From G965240465 sp965249525 (lineage in GTDB: Bacteria > SAR324 > JACQKK01), in NCBI GenBank assembly GCA_965249525.1, contig OZ252237.1, positions 558,001 to 622,000 on the forward strand: a DNA stretch of 64,000 nt. Reading direction: 5' to 3'. Shown here piece by piece: positions 1 through 9,317 of this stretch. The notes beneath the pieces are model-generated. The model made no database searches. It was not told the origin of the DNA and worked only from the letters and a program-made list of their open reading frames with translations. Position numbers and translations under genes: made by a program. Each line of letters begins with the position of its first letter. Position 1 is the stretch's first letter.

Positions 1-47
1 AGATTGAGCTGACCCCCCAGCAAGGCGCAGGTCTAGTTGAGGGGGAG

Positions 48-1160
48 CTACGAGCGTTGTTGGTGCTGCTGCATCAGTTGGGCGAATTGTTGAAAGAGAT
101 ATTGGGAGTCGTGAGGCCCTGGGCTGGCTTCTGGATGGTATTGTACGGCAAAGGCGGGGTGGGAGGTGGATTGGATGCCCTCAATGGTTTGGTCGTTGAG
201 ATTGCGGTGGGTGATTTGAATGGATGGTGGCAGGCTTTCTTCGGCGATGGCAAAGCCGTGGTTTTGGCTGGTGATTTCCACTTTGCGGTCTTGCAGTCGC
301 AGTACGGGATGGTTGACGCCGTGGTGACCGAATTTGAGTTTGAAGGTTTTTGCGCCGAGTGCCAGGCTGAGCAGTTGGCAGCCTAGGCAGATGCCAAAGA
401 CGGGGGTTTTTCCCAGCAGGGACTGGATATGCTGAATGGTGGGTGTGAGGGGTTGGGGGTCGCCGGGACCGTTGGAAAGAAAAACGCCATCAGGCTTGTA
501 TTGAAGCACCTCTTGAGGGTCTGCGGTGATGGGGAGTACTTTTACGGCTGCCCCCATTTGTTGCAGCAGGTGCAGGATGTTATGTTTGATGCCGTAATCG
601 TAGGCTACCACGCGGAAACGGGGGGATGCAGGAGAAGGCCAGTGATAGGGTTTTTGAACAGAGACGGTGTTGGCCAGGTCTTGTCCTGCCATGTGGGGCA
701 AGCTGCGTGCTTGTGCAATGAGTTGCTCCAGCGGTGCTGCGGAACGGGGTGCTAGAATACCTGGCAGGCAGCCTTTCTCGCGGAGTTGAATCACCAGGGC
801 GCGGGTGTCAATGCCTTCCAGCAGGGGGGTTTGGTGCAGCTGAAGGTATGCTTCCAAGGTCATGCTGCTGCGCCAGTTACTGGCAATAGTGCTGAGTTCA
901 CGAACGATCATAGCAGAGGCAAAAGGCTTGCGAGATTCGGCATCTTCTTCATTAACGCCGTAGTTGCCGATTTGCGGCGAGGTCATGGTGATGATTTGCC
1001 CTTGATAGGAAGGATCGGTAAGGATTTCTTGATAGCCGGTCATGGCGGTGTTAAAGATAACTTCGCCAGAGACAGTTTTGGCTGTTCCCCGCAGGGTGCC
1101 GTGGAAGACTCTGCCTGTGCCAAGTACCAGTACGCCGGGGGTAGGAGTTGTGGGGGGCAT
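48..1160 (-). CDS. carA: Carbamoyl-phosphate synthase small subunit
   Basis: Glutamine amidotransferase subunit of carbamoyl-phosphate synthase, which hydrolyses glutamine and channels ammonia to CarB for arginine and pyrimidine synthesis. At 370 residues it is of normal length. The N-terminal CarA domain is present (GEVIFNTAMTGYQEILTDPS). The class I amidotransferase domain has the nucleophile Cys at about residue 258 in GICLGCQ and the His/Glu pair in QYHPE (about 342 and 344). The usual His two residues after Leu-Gly in GICLGHQ is a Cys here. It lies 8 bp downstream of asd on the same strand, so the two are probably co-transcribed. The 47 bases downstream inside the window do not show a carB start. 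Confidence 0.97.
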   Translation of the reverse strand: MPPTTPTPGVLVLGTGRVFHGTLRGTAKTVSGEVIFNTAMTGYQEILTDPSYQGQIITMTSPQIGNYGVNEEDAESRKPFASAMIVRELSTIASNWRSSMTLEAYLQLHQTPLLEGIDTRALVIQLREKGCLPGILAPRSAAPLEQLIAQARSLPHMAGQDLANTVSVQKPYHWPSPASPRFRVVAYDYGIKHNILHLLQQMGAAVKVLPITADPQEVLQYKPDGVFLSNGPGDPQPLTPTIQHIQSLLGKTPVFGICLGCQLLSLALGAKTFKLKFGHHGVNHPVLRLQDRKVEITSQNHGFAIAEESLPPSIQITHRNLNDQTIEGIQSTSHPAFAVQYHPEASPGPHDSQYLFQQFAQLMQQHQQRS

Positions 1161-1168
1161 GGGTTTGT

Positions 1169-2164
1169 TTACAGCAGTTCGGCGATTTGCACCGCATTGA
1201 GGGCTGCACCTTTAAGCAGTTGATCGGCAACGACCCATATATCCAGAGTGTTTTGCTGGGAATGATCGGTGCGCAGGCGCCCGACAAGAATATTGTCTTT
1301 CCCTGAAGCATCAGCAGGCGTGGGCCAGCGATTGTTTTCAGGGTCTTCAAATAACTCTAATCCTGGGGATGTTTTGAGGACTTGGCGCGCTTGTGTAGGC
1401 GAGACGCTTTGGGTGAATTGTATGTTGACAGCTTCGGCATGTGCGCGGAGTACGGGCACACGAACGCAGGTGGCATTAATGGCGATGGAATCATCCTCCA
1501 TGATTTTTTTGGTCTCACGTATGATTTTCTGTTCTTCTTCGCAGTAACCATTGTCGGACATGGGGCTGTCGTGAGGAAACAGGTTAAAAGCGCAGTTATA
1601 GGGAAAAACATGGGGAGCAAAGGGTTGGTCTTGCAGGTAGGCGGAGGTGGCTTGACGGAGTTCATTAATTCCGCGCCTGCCAGCACCGCTGACGGCTTGG
1701 TAGGTGGCTACCACTACGCGCTTGACGCCAAAGGCATGATGCAGGGGGGCAAGGGGCATGACCAGTGCCAGGGTAGAACAATTGGGGTTGGCAATAATGC
1801 CTTGATGCTGCTTCAGCGAATGCGGATTGACCTCTGGGGCTATTAAGGGGACATGTGGTTCCATACGGAAGGCACTGGAGTTGTCTATCACGATGGCATT
1901 GGCATCGGTAGCTAAGGGAGCAAGGCTGCGACTGTTGCTACTGCCAATACAGAAGAAGGCAATGTCCACTCCGCGGAAGGTCTCTTTGCTAGGGATTTCT
2001 AACGGTAGCTGCTCGTTGGCAAATGCCAGGGTGCTTCCCTGGCTTTTGGCAGAAGCAAGCAGGGTCAGCTTGCTGATAGGAAAAGAGCGCTTTTCTAAAA
2101 CTTGTAGCAGGGTTTTGCCAACTGCGCCGGTTGCGCCGACAATGGCTACATGACGGCTGTGCAT
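1169..2164 (-). CDS. asd: Aspartate-semialdehyde dehydrogenase
   Basis: Reduces aspartyl phosphate to aspartate semialdehyde with NADPH, the branch point to lysine/diaminopimelate, threonine and methionine. The N-terminus reads HVAIVGATGAVGKTLLQVLE, the NADP-binding loop. The catalytic Cys sits in NPNCSTLALV. The reading frame is open up to 2257, but homology begins at the Met at 2164 (MHSRHVAIVGATG), which I take as the start. It ends 8 bp before carA, suggesting a small amino-acid/nucleotide operon. Confidence 0.95.
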   Translation of the reverse strand: MHSRHVAIVGATGAVGKTLLQVLEKRSFPISKLTLLASAKSQGSTLAFANEQLPLEIPSKETFRGVDIAFFCIGSSNSRSLAPLATDANAIVIDNSSAFRMEPHVPLIAPEVNPHSLKQHQGIIANPNCSTLALVMPLAPLHHAFGVKRVVVATYQAVSGAGRRGINELRQATSAYLQDQPFAPHVFPYNCAFNLFPHDSPMSDNGYCEEEQKIIRETKKIMEDDSIAINATCVRVPVLRAHAEAVNIQFTQSVSPTQARQVLKTSPGLELFEDPENNRWPTPADASGKDNILVGRLRTDHSQQNTLDIWVVADQLLKGAALNAVQIAELL

Positions 2165-2311
2165 GCTGGTTTTTTTTGGCAAAGGGTTAGGCAGGCAGGT
2201 AAGAGAAACATCCTCAGCATGACTGTGAAACAGGATAAAGTCAAGGGTTCTAGCCACAATGGGGGTGGTTGGCTAAGCTGGCTTGCACAAGGACACAATT
2301 ACGGCTTAGGT

Positions 2312-2647
2312 TTAGCGATAGATCCTATCTTGGGGGCGGGTCAATCCTAAGCGCTTGCGGGCGAGGTGTTCTATGTATTGGGGATCATGTTTAAGGGCAT
2401 CAATTTGCCAGCTGAGTGTCTGCTGTCTTTTTTGCAGGTGCTGCAGTTCTTGCTGCAGCAGTTGTTGCTGTTGTTGAAGTGCACGTTGTGCCAGCCAGCC
2501 GTGTTTGCCGAAGAGTACAATGGCAGCTAGTACAGGCAGAAAGATGAAGGTGAACCAACGCAGCAGCTGGAAAGGTGCAGGGAAAAGCCGCTGAAGCCAA
2601 ACTAAGAGACGGCTTGGGATACCAAGTTTGGGAGGGGTGTGGTCCAT
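2312..2647 (-). CDS. ftsB: Cell division protein FtsB
   Basis: Small bitopic inner-membrane divisome protein that forms a complex with FtsL and FtsQ. The 111 residues contain one transmembrane segment (about residues 33-48, FIFLPVLAAIVLFG), then a Gln/Leu-rich coiled coil (RALQQQQQLLQQELQHLQKR), then the conserved tail with YIEHLARKRLGL. Its place just downstream of eno on the same strand matches the eno-ftsB order common in Gammaproteobacteria. The N-terminal cytoplasmic extension of about 30 residues is longer than in E. coli. The usual ispD neighbour is absent. Confidence 0.9.
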   Translation of the reverse strand: MDHTPPKLGIPSRLLVWLQRLFPAPFQLLRWFTFIFLPVLAAIVLFGKHGWLAQRALQQQQQLLQQELQHLQKRQQTLSWQIDALKHDPQYIEHLARKRLGLTRPQDRIYR

Positions 2648-2759
2648 AACGCATTGGGATGTAAAGCAAGAACAACCTTAAAAGAATAGCCAACTATTGA
2701 TACGAACGCCATGAAAGCAACTTGCAGCTGAGGGGGTAGGGGCGAAGACTTGCCTGCAA

Positions 2760-4046
2760 CTAGAAGGCTTGTTTGCCAGCGAAACGGGCTTGGTCACCCA
2801 GGGCTTCCTCAATGCGCAGCAACTGGTTGTATTTTGCCAGGCGGTCGCTGCGGGAAGCAGAACCGGTTTTGATTTGCCCCGCATTGCAGGCAACAGCGAT
2901 ATCAGCGATAACAGCATCTTCGGTTTCGCCAGAACGGTGAGAAATGATGGTAGTGAAGTTGGCCTTTTTTGCCATGGCTATTGTCTCAAGGGTTTCAGAG
3001 AGAGAGCCGATTTGGTTCACTTTTATCAGAATGGAATTGGCACTTTGTTGTTCAATGCCTCGCTGCAGCCGTTGGGTGTTGGTGACAAAAAGGTCATCTC
3101 CTACCAGTTGTATGTGTTTGCCCAGGGTTTGGGTAAGGTGCTGCCAGCCCTGCCAATCGTCTTCTGCCAAGCCGTCTTCAATGCTAATGATAGGAAATGC
3201 TTTGCAGAGGTCTTGGTAGAATTCGGTCATTTCTTCTGCGGTTTTGCGGGGTTGGGCTTCGGTCTGCATGTGGTAGGCGTCATGGTGATAGAACTCGGTG
3301 GCGGCGGAATCCAGGGCGATGCCAATTTGCTCCCCTGCTTGGAATCCTGCAGCCTCAATGGCGCGCATCACCAACTCCAACGCATGGCGATTGGAAAGCA
3401 GGTTGGGCGCAAAACCACCTTCATCACCCACGTTGGTGTTCAATTGTTGTTCCTTTAACACCTTGCCCAGTGCGTGAAAAATTTCTACCCCCATGCGCAA
3501 GGCTTCACAGAAGCGGTCTGCACCCAGAGGCACCACCATGAATTCTTGTATGTCCACGTTGTTATCGGCATGCTGACCGCCATTCAAGATGTTCATCAAA
3601 GGCACAGGCAGGGTGCGCCCCTGGTCTTTTCCCAGCCAGCGGAATAAAGGCAGCTTTTGTTTAGCAGCAGCGGCTTTGGCGCAAGCCAACGATACCCCCA
3701 AAATAGCATTGGCGCCCAGCTTGGATTTGTTGGGGGTGCCGTCCAGTTCTATCAGCAGCTGGTCCAGTTCAGCTTGCCTGCAGGCAGAGTGACCGATGAT
3801 TTTGGGTGCAATCACCTCATTGACATGGCGCACGGCTTGCTGCACTCCCTTGCCGCCATAGCGGTTGGCATCGCCATCGCGCAGTTCCACCGCCTCATGC
3901 GCACCAGTGGAAGCACCAGAAGGGACAGCAGCACGCCCCCAGCTGCCATCTTGCAGATGCAAATCTACCTCAATGGTGGGATTACCACGGGAATCTAAAA
4001 TCTCACGCGCATGAACCCGTTGGATTTGGTCGTTGACTGAGGACAT
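2760..4046 (-). CDS. eno: Enolase
   Basis: Interconverts 2-phosphoglycerate and phosphoenolpyruvate in glycolysis, and is a subunit of the RNA degradosome in some Gammaproteobacteria. The protein starts MSSVNDQIQRVHAREILDSR and carries GNPTIEVDL, GASTGAHEAVELRDGD, IEDGLAEDDW, the Lys in SILIKVNQIGS and the SHRSGETED signature. The frame extends upstream to 4082, but the Met at 4046 fits family starts best. Enolase makes or consumes the PEP handled by the PpsA-like and PPDK-like proteins elsewhere in the window. Divergent from dsbD. Confidence 0.97.
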   Translation of the reverse strand: MSSVNDQIQRVHAREILDSRGNPTIEVDLHLQDGSWGRAAVPSGASTGAHEAVELRDGDANRYGGKGVQQAVRHVNEVIAPKIIGHSACRQAELDQLLIELDGTPNKSKLGANAILGVSLACAKAAAAKQKLPLFRWLGKDQGRTLPVPLMNILNGGQHADNNVDIQEFMVVPLGADRFCEALRMGVEIFHALGKVLKEQQLNTNVGDEGGFAPNLLSNRHALELVMRAIEAAGFQAGEQIGIALDSAATEFYHHDAYHMQTEAQPRKTAEEMTEFYQDLCKAFPIISIEDGLAEDDWQGWQHLTQTLGKHIQLVGDDLFVTNTQRLQRGIEQQSANSILIKVNQIGSLSETLETIAMAKKANFTTIISHRSGETEDAVIADIAVACNAGQIKTGSASRSDRLAKYNQLLRIEEALGDQARFAGKQAF

Positions 4047-4205
4047 AGGCAAGGGGGCAGCTGCTGATGTGAATGATAACAACTCTGAATATAGCCAAGT
4101 GTTTTCACCAGCGCAAGTAGAGAATACATCTTGTGATGTTCCTCTTTTTTGAAGAAAGCAGGTTGCCTTGCTTTTTTTTCAAGACAGATGGGATAGAATA
4201 GTTTT

Positions 4206-6314
4206 ATGAAGGTGTGGCGAAAAAAACATGATCTCCATTGTAACAAACGATGGCACAAGCCAAGAGGCTGGTGTCTGTTGGGATGGCTGGCGTGGTGGTT
4301 GTTGGCGTTCTGGCTGCCAATGGAGGCCTGGTCGCAGGTGTCGCCTGGGGTGGTGACTGGCTTTGAGGATGGTCGGCAGGTGCTGCCCAGCCAATTGGTA
4401 CGATTTGAAACCTCAGTACAGCCATATGAAGTACACCCCGGTGAGCATTTTCGCTTGTTGGTGACGGTTAAGATTGCGCCGGGATGGCATATTTATTCGG
4501 TTATTCCTTCAGAGGATGAATATGCTCCTCCGCCTACCCAGCTGGAGGTAAGCGACAGCTTCATACAGGTGCTGGGTCCCGCCTATGAAACCAACCCGCG
4601 ACTAGAAATGGATGAGGCTTTTGGCATCCCCTTAGCTTTACACAAGCTGCAGGTGCGGTTTTACCAAAATTTGCAGCTACCCAAGGATGTGAGTGCCTAT
4701 GGACCTACACCGATTCTCCTGCAGATGAAATGGCAAGTCTGCAACGACGAGTTCTGCACTCCGCCTGTGAAGGGCGATCTGCAGGCTTTGGCAAATCTCA
4801 CTGTAGGTGAGGTACGTCCTTCACAGGCATATATGGAACGCAGCATTGATGTAATAGATAAGCAAGGTCGCTTGCATGCCAATCCAGACAATCTTCAGGC
4901 TGTTTTGTTCAGTGGGGTGGGGAAATTTCTGCTGCTGGCTGCCAGTTTTGGTTTGTTGGCATTGCTTACCCCCTGTGTGTTTCCCTTGATTCCTGTGACT
5001 GTGGCTTTTTTTCTTAAATCTTCCCAGTCGTCGCCATCCTCATCGTCACTGTCCCCAGCCTCCTCAAAAAAGGCAGCCTTGCACAGCAGGGTAGGACTGG
5101 CTGCCATGTTTGGGTTGGGGATTGTCTTCAGTATTACTATGCTGGGGTTTGTCATCACAGCCATCTTTGGGGGTACGGGCATCCTGCGTTTTGCTGCACA
5201 TCCTGCTGTCAATCTAGTCATTGGCGTGTTGTTTATTTTGTTCGGCTTTACGCTGTTGGGGATATTCAGCCTTTCTCCTCCTCATTGGCTGGTCACCCGC
5301 GTGAATCAGCTTTCCCAGCATGTCAAGGGTGCTGGCGGTGTACTGCTGATGGGTGCTGCCTTTGCCGTTACCTCTTTCACTTGTACAGCCCCCTTTGTGG
5401 GCAGCTTACTGCTGGCTTCTACCCAGGGAGAAATCTTCTGGCCTGTGCTGGGCATGCTCACCTACTCCACAGTGTTTGCCACGCCTTTCATCCTGCTCTC
5501 CCTCTTTCCACGGGCTCTTCAGGCACTCAAAGGAAAAAGCGGCAACTGGATGCCATTGCTCAAAGCCGTTATTGGCTTGGTAGAACTAATGGCCGCACTG
5601 AAATTTATCAGTAATGCAGATCTCATCTGGGGATGGGGCTTCTTTACCCGCTCTACCTTGCTGCTGCTGTGGGCAATACTCGCCCTGCTGGCAGCCCTCA
5701 TGTTGGCGGGTGTTATCGCTCCGCCAGCAGCAGCCAGACAAAAACCAGGGCGACCACGCATGGTTTTTGCCACCGCTTTCTTTGCTTTCGCTGTCTACTT
5801 TTCCCTGGGCTTTTCAGGACGCGGACTGGATGCTTATACCGAAGCCTACCTGCCTCCACCCATTCTGGCTTCCTCTTCTGCTTTTGCTCGCTTCAACCCC
5901 TTCAAAACCGATGCCTCCAATAAACCTCGCAACATCCCCGCCCATGACCTCCCTTGGTTAGACAATCTCCCACAAGCCTTGCAGCAAGCCAAGGTTCAGC
6001 AAAAACTCGTATTTGTGGACTTCACCGGCTACACCTGCATCAACTGCCGCTGGATGGAAGCACGCATCTTCTCTCAGGCGGCAGTACTGGATACCCTGGA
6101 AAAGAAATTCGTGCTGGTACAGCTTTATACAGATGGCGGTGACAACGGAGAAAAAAACCAACAACTACAACTAGAACGTTTTCGGACTATCGCACTGCCC
6201 TATTACGTTATCCTTTCAGCAGACAATACTGTACTCTGGAGGCACGCTGGCATCGTCTCTACACCCATTGAGTTTTTAAATATGTTAGAACAAACCTTGC
6301 AGCGCTCTTTGTGA
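4206..6314 (+). CDS. dsbD: Thiol:disulfide interchange protein DsbD
   Basis: Moves electrons from cytoplasmic thioredoxin to periplasmic proteins, keeping DsbC/CcmG-type partners reduced. Order over 702 residues: signal segment (WLLAFWLPMEAWS); periplasmic alpha domain with a Cys pair in CNDEFC (about residue 180); a membrane core with the conserved redox Cys in TPCVFPLIPVT and TCTAPFVG; then a thioredoxin-like gamma domain with CxxC in GYTCINCRW. The GYTCINCRW form of the last motif is common outside enteric bacteria. Other thiol proteins in the window (ccmG, ccmH, tlpA, VKOR fusion) are plausible partners. Divergent from eno, and followed by a 13-nt repeat and a hairpin. Confidence 0.95.
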   Translation: MKVWRKKHDLHCNKRWHKPRGWCLLGWLAWWLLAFWLPMEAWSQVSPGVVTGFEDGRQVLPSQLVRFETSVQPYEVHPGEHFRLLVTVKIAPGWHIYSVIPSEDEYAPPPTQLEVSDSFIQVLGPAYETNPRLEMDEAFGIPLALHKLQVRFYQNLQLPKDVSAYGPTPILLQMKWQVCNDEFCTPPVKGDLQALANLTVGEVRPSQAYMERSIDVIDKQGRLHANPDNLQAVLFSGVGKFLLLAASFGLLALLTPCVFPLIPVTVAFFLKSSQSSPSSSSLSPASSKKAALHSRVGLAAMFGLGIVFSITMLGFVITAIFGGTGILRFAAHPAVNLVIGVLFILFGFTLLGIFSLSPPHWLVTRVNQLSQHVKGAGGVLLMGAAFAVTSFTCTAPFVGSLLLASTQGEIFWPVLGMLTYSTVFATPFILLSLFPRALQALKGKSGNWMPLLKAVIGLVELMAALKFISNADLIWGWGFFTRSTLLLLWAILALLAALMLAGVIAPPAAARQKPGRPRMVFATAFFAFAVYFSLGFSGRGLDAYTEAYLPPPILASSSAFARFNPFKTDASNKPRNIPAHDLPWLDNLPQALQQAKVQQKLVFVDFTGYTCINCRWMEARIFSQAAVLDTLEKKFVLVQLYTDGGDNGEKNQQLQLERFRTIALPYYVILSADNTVLWRHAGIVSTPIEFLNMLEQTLQRSL

Positions 6315-6328
6315 TGCGCTTTGCGAAG

Positions 6329-6360
6329 GGGCTTTATGTAAGGGCTTTATGTAAGGGCTT
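6329..6360. repeat. 13-nt direct repeat after dsbD
   Basis: Two and a half perfect copies of GGGCTTTATGTAA start 15 bases after the dsbD stop. This is one of several short tandem arrays at gene ends in this window. Confidence 0.8.
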
Positions 6361-6442
6361 GAGTGATGGAGTTGCGGTGATGATGCTTTGGACAATACAC
6401 AAGCAGGCGCTATTCCCTCGCCTGCTATGGCGTTAACCCTCC

Positions 6443-6480
6443 AACACTTGGCAGTTCTCAAGGGAACTGCCAAGTGTGTT
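6443..6480. terminator. Long perfect hairpin, probable bidirectional transcription end
   Basis: ACACTTGGCAGTTC (6444-6457) pairs perfectly over 14 bp with GAACTGCCAAGTGT, with a 6-nt loop. It lies between the convergent dsbD (+) and the small ORF ending at 6491 (-), where a shared terminator is expected. There is no clear U-tract on either strand, so it could instead protect or process the mRNA ends. Confidence 0.55.
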
Positions 6481-6490
6481 AGGTTCAGAT

Positions 6491-6673
6491 TTAAGAAGTC
6501 AAAGCAGAGAAAACATGAAGCGGCTCATATGAATTGTAGCGTTCTTCAGATATCATTTGTCGTGTATAATATTTTTGTGCTGGAAGTTGTTGAATCACTC
6601 CACCATTGCGCTCAAATTCTGCCAATGCATTGACCAATGTTTGATTGTCTATTTTTTTCATTTTGCGTTTCAT
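6491..6673 (-). CDS. Small hypothetical protein (60 aa)
   Basis: I do not recognise this protein. It has a very basic start (MKRKMKKIDNQ), then LAEFERNGGVIQQLPAQ, a pattern seen in small proteins of the type 'F-x-x-x-GG-x-I-x-x-LP'. An AAGGA ribosome-binding site lies about 9 bases upstream of the start codon, and a strong hairpin follows the stop, so the unit looks like a complete small gene. No signal peptide or membrane segment. A Met at residue 5 is an alternative start. Nothing else recognisable lies between 6674 and 6931. Confidence 0.5.
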   Translation of the reverse strand: MKRKMKKIDNQTLVNALAEFERNGGVIQQLPAQKYYTRQMISEERYNSYEPLHVFSALTS

Positions 6674-6931
6674 TGTGATGTTTCCTTACTAAATGCCTCC
6701 CTTTTTAAGAGGCCTCCGTCCTATACCATTACCTATCTACATTTTTTATGCCAAATGAAAATAGTGAGCCAAGTTATTGATTTATAATGATAAAAACACA
6801 AATATTCCATGTCGGTATGCCATAGCAATGTGACTGGATGAGGAAAAATCGCCACACTTTTTCGCTGTACTGTGGCAAAGTTGCATCATAGTTGGGGGAG
6901 GGGGAATGATGACTAGGTAGGCTGATACAGG

Positions 6932-8584
6932 GTGGATGCTGCTTCTTCACAACTGAACTGGACTGCTCAACAGCGCACCTTATTGCAGTGTTATGTGACC
7001 AGTATAGAAGGCAATGTTTTTGCGCTGCGGAACTTGCCTGAAGTGCTGAAGGGGGCATTGTTTTCGCGTTATTCACGCTCTCGGCTGGGGCTGCGTGAGT
7101 TGCTGCTGAAAGAATTCATTGCCGAAGAAGCGGTGTCTGATGGTTTTGCAACCAGCAGCCAGGTGGACATGGAACGGGCAGATGCGTTTTATCGTCGGGT
7201 GCTGGATGCCTATGGAGATGACAGCGTGGGAGAGTTGGGAGGTGCACATTTAGCCCTTGAGCAGATTTCCATGCTGGCAGCCAAAGCGGTACAAGATGCC
7301 CGCATTGGTGGTTCCCCACTGGAAAAATCTACGCGATATGTGTCTTTTGCAGACAAGCAGCAGGGAGAATATCGCTTTTATCGTGATGATAAGCTGATGG
7401 CGTCAAGGCATCGCCAGAAATACTTGGCAGCCTGCAATGCTTTGTTTGAAGGCTATCAGCGTTTGCAGCAGCCGCTGTCCAAATTTTTCCATAACCAGCC
7501 CCGCCCAGCAGATAAGCAGATAGGACAAAAGGAATGGGAGGTGTTGGTGCGCACCCGTACGCTGGATGCCCTGCGGGGGCTGCTGCCGACCGCAGCATTA
7601 ACCAATATGGGTGTGTTTGGCAATGGGCGTTTCTTTGAGAACTTGCTACAGCGATTATCCACCTCGCCCTTGTCTGAATGCTGCCAATTGGCACAATCCA
7701 GCCATACAGCATTACAACAAGTGATTCCCAGCTTTGTCCGCCGTGCACACGCACAACACCGACATTTTCAGATGCAGCAAGAACATCAGCAGCAATTAGA
7801 AGCCCAACTACACCAGTTGGCTGAAGAACAATCAACCAGTTTACCAGCTCCAGCCAGCGACGCCCCCTTACCAGCAGCCCGCCAGCAGCAGTTCAAACTG
7901 TTGCACCATGACCCCCAAGCTCCCGCTAAAGTGGCCGCTGCCCTCAGTTATGCGCACAGCCAGCTGTCGTTGGAAAGCTTACAGCCGTGGGCAGACTCGC
8001 ACAGTCTCCAAGAACTGAAGCAGCTATTCACCAACTTGGCTGCCTGCCGTCGCAATCGCCGCCACAAGCCACCACGCGCCACCGAATTGGCATTTTACAC
8101 CTTTGAATGCACTGCCGATTACGGCATCTTCCGTGATCTGCACCGCCATCGCATGCTTACTCAGCAAAGACAACTCCTCACACCCCATCTGGGATGGACG
8201 CTCCCGCCAGAAATCGCCCACGCTGACCTCAAAGATGATTTCCAACAACTGATACACCAAGCTGCACAAACATACCAGCACCTGGCTGCCGATTTTTCCA
8301 CAGAAGCACAATATGTCCTCCCCATGGCTTTTCATATCCGCTGGTACATGCACATCAATCTGCGCTCGCTCATCTGGCTCACCGAGCTGCGCTCCAGCGA
8401 ACAAGGTCATGCTGCCTACCGACAAGCTGCACAGCAAATGCACCGCCAAGTCTGCCAAGCACATCCTGCGTTTGCACCCTTGTTCACCTATGTCAACACC
8501 TCTACATCCCAAGGCAGAATACAAGCCAGCAAAAACATCGTTGCCAACCGCCAGCCCTCACTGATCCCTGACAGCCAACTCTGA
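6932..8584 (+). CDS. thyX: ThyX-like FAD-dependent thymidylate synthase, two-lobed
   Basis: Related to flavin-dependent thymidylate synthase, which makes dTMP from dUMP. At 550 residues it is about twice the usual ThyX length and appears to hold two ThyX-like lobes. The first lobe (about residues 60-190) keeps SPLEKSTRYVSF, matching the S-x-x-x-S-x-RY part of the motif, but has ARIGG where RHR is expected. The second lobe (about 385-500) keeps DLHRHRML but has lost the S...RY part (TQQRQLL). Long ThyX-like proteins are known, for example in Chlamydiae. The start is a GTG; no better ATG is in frame. I infer dTMP synthesis with moderate certainty. Confidence 0.75.
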   Translation: MDAASSQLNWTAQQRTLLQCYVTSIEGNVFALRNLPEVLKGALFSRYSRSRLGLRELLLKEFIAEEAVSDGFATSSQVDMERADAFYRRVLDAYGDDSVGELGGAHLALEQISMLAAKAVQDARIGGSPLEKSTRYVSFADKQQGEYRFYRDDKLMASRHRQKYLAACNALFEGYQRLQQPLSKFFHNQPRPADKQIGQKEWEVLVRTRTLDALRGLLPTAALTNMGVFGNGRFFENLLQRLSTSPLSECCQLAQSSHTALQQVIPSFVRRAHAQHRHFQMQQEHQQQLEAQLHQLAEEQSTSLPAPASDAPLPAARQQQFKLLHHDPQAPAKVAAALSYAHSQLSLESLQPWADSHSLQELKQLFTNLAACRRNRRHKPPRATELAFYTFECTADYGIFRDLHRHRMLTQQRQLLTPHLGWTLPPEIAHADLKDDFQQLIHQAAQTYQHLAADFSTEAQYVLPMAFHIRWYMHINLRSLIWLTELRSSEQGHAAYRQAAQQMHRQVCQAHPAFAPLFTYVNTSTSQGRIQASKNIVANRQPSLIPDSQL

Positions 8585-8672
8585 TTGCCGGAAACCCGCT
8601 TCTAAACAGTTGCTTTTCCCTCTCAAACACCTATACTCTAACAATGGATTTTTTAGAATTTTTTAGAACACC

Positions 8673-8701
8673 TTGAAAATAACTTAGAACAATTTTAGGA
8701 C
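8673..8701 (+). promoter_or_regulatory. Possible promoter of tRNA-Asp
   Basis: TTGAAA (8673-8678), a 17-nt spacer and TAGGAC (8696-8701) lie about 38 bases before the mature tRNA. The -35 is good and the -10 is poor, so this is tentative. Confidence 0.3.
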
Positions 8702-8738
8702 AGCTACTTAAAAAGGCAGCAGATGGACATCAGTTATG

Positions 8739-8812
<74 letters not shown>

Positions 8813-9054
8813 TTCCCCATAAACAAAAGCCACAGATAAGTGGAGAAGGAAGCTAATAGAAGGATTTAAATTGCCGATTCTATTATGGATTAAAGGGAGA
8901 GCATCCATTCTTACAGACGTATTTGTAACTTCAATTGTTTCTGTAATTTTTCTAAACCAGTAGCAAATAAATTTTGTAAGGTAACATTCAATATGCTAAT
9001 ACAGTGTTTAAGGGGGAGTACAATTTCTTTCACTATGATGTCAAGGACGATAAC

Positions 9055-9231
9055 ATGGCTAAAAACAAACCCTACGGGGATAATCGAAGGCAGGGAGCTG
9101 TTAAGAACAGAAGTCAAACCTTTAATCCTCGAATAGGCGTCTGGACCAAAAGAGATGCTGCGACAGGACAGTTCATGGATCAAAAAGCAGACACTAAGCC
9201 ATTTAAAGGTGTACAAAAAGAAAAGAAATAG
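9055..9231 (+). CDS. Conserved small basic protein
   Basis: A protein of 58 residues with start at the Met preceded by an AAGGA site (9042-9047). It resembles a short family of unknown function found in many bacteria, with the patterns PYGDNRRQGAVKNRSQ, FNPRIGVWTKRD, TGQFMDQK and KPFKGVQKEKK. It is rich in Lys, Arg and Gly and has no membrane segment. A nucleic-acid-linked role would fit the charge but is only inference. A longer frame from 9004 exists but lacks support. Confidence 0.7.
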   Translation: MAKNKPYGDNRRQGAVKNRSQTFNPRIGVWTKRDAATGQFMDQKADTKPFKGVQKEKK

Positions 9232-9317
9232 AAAAACGGTATGAATCACTTGTGCTGCAACCTCCATCTTAAAGCCAGCTGCCTTTCAGCTCGTATCCGT
9301 TTATAGCCAGCCCCCCG

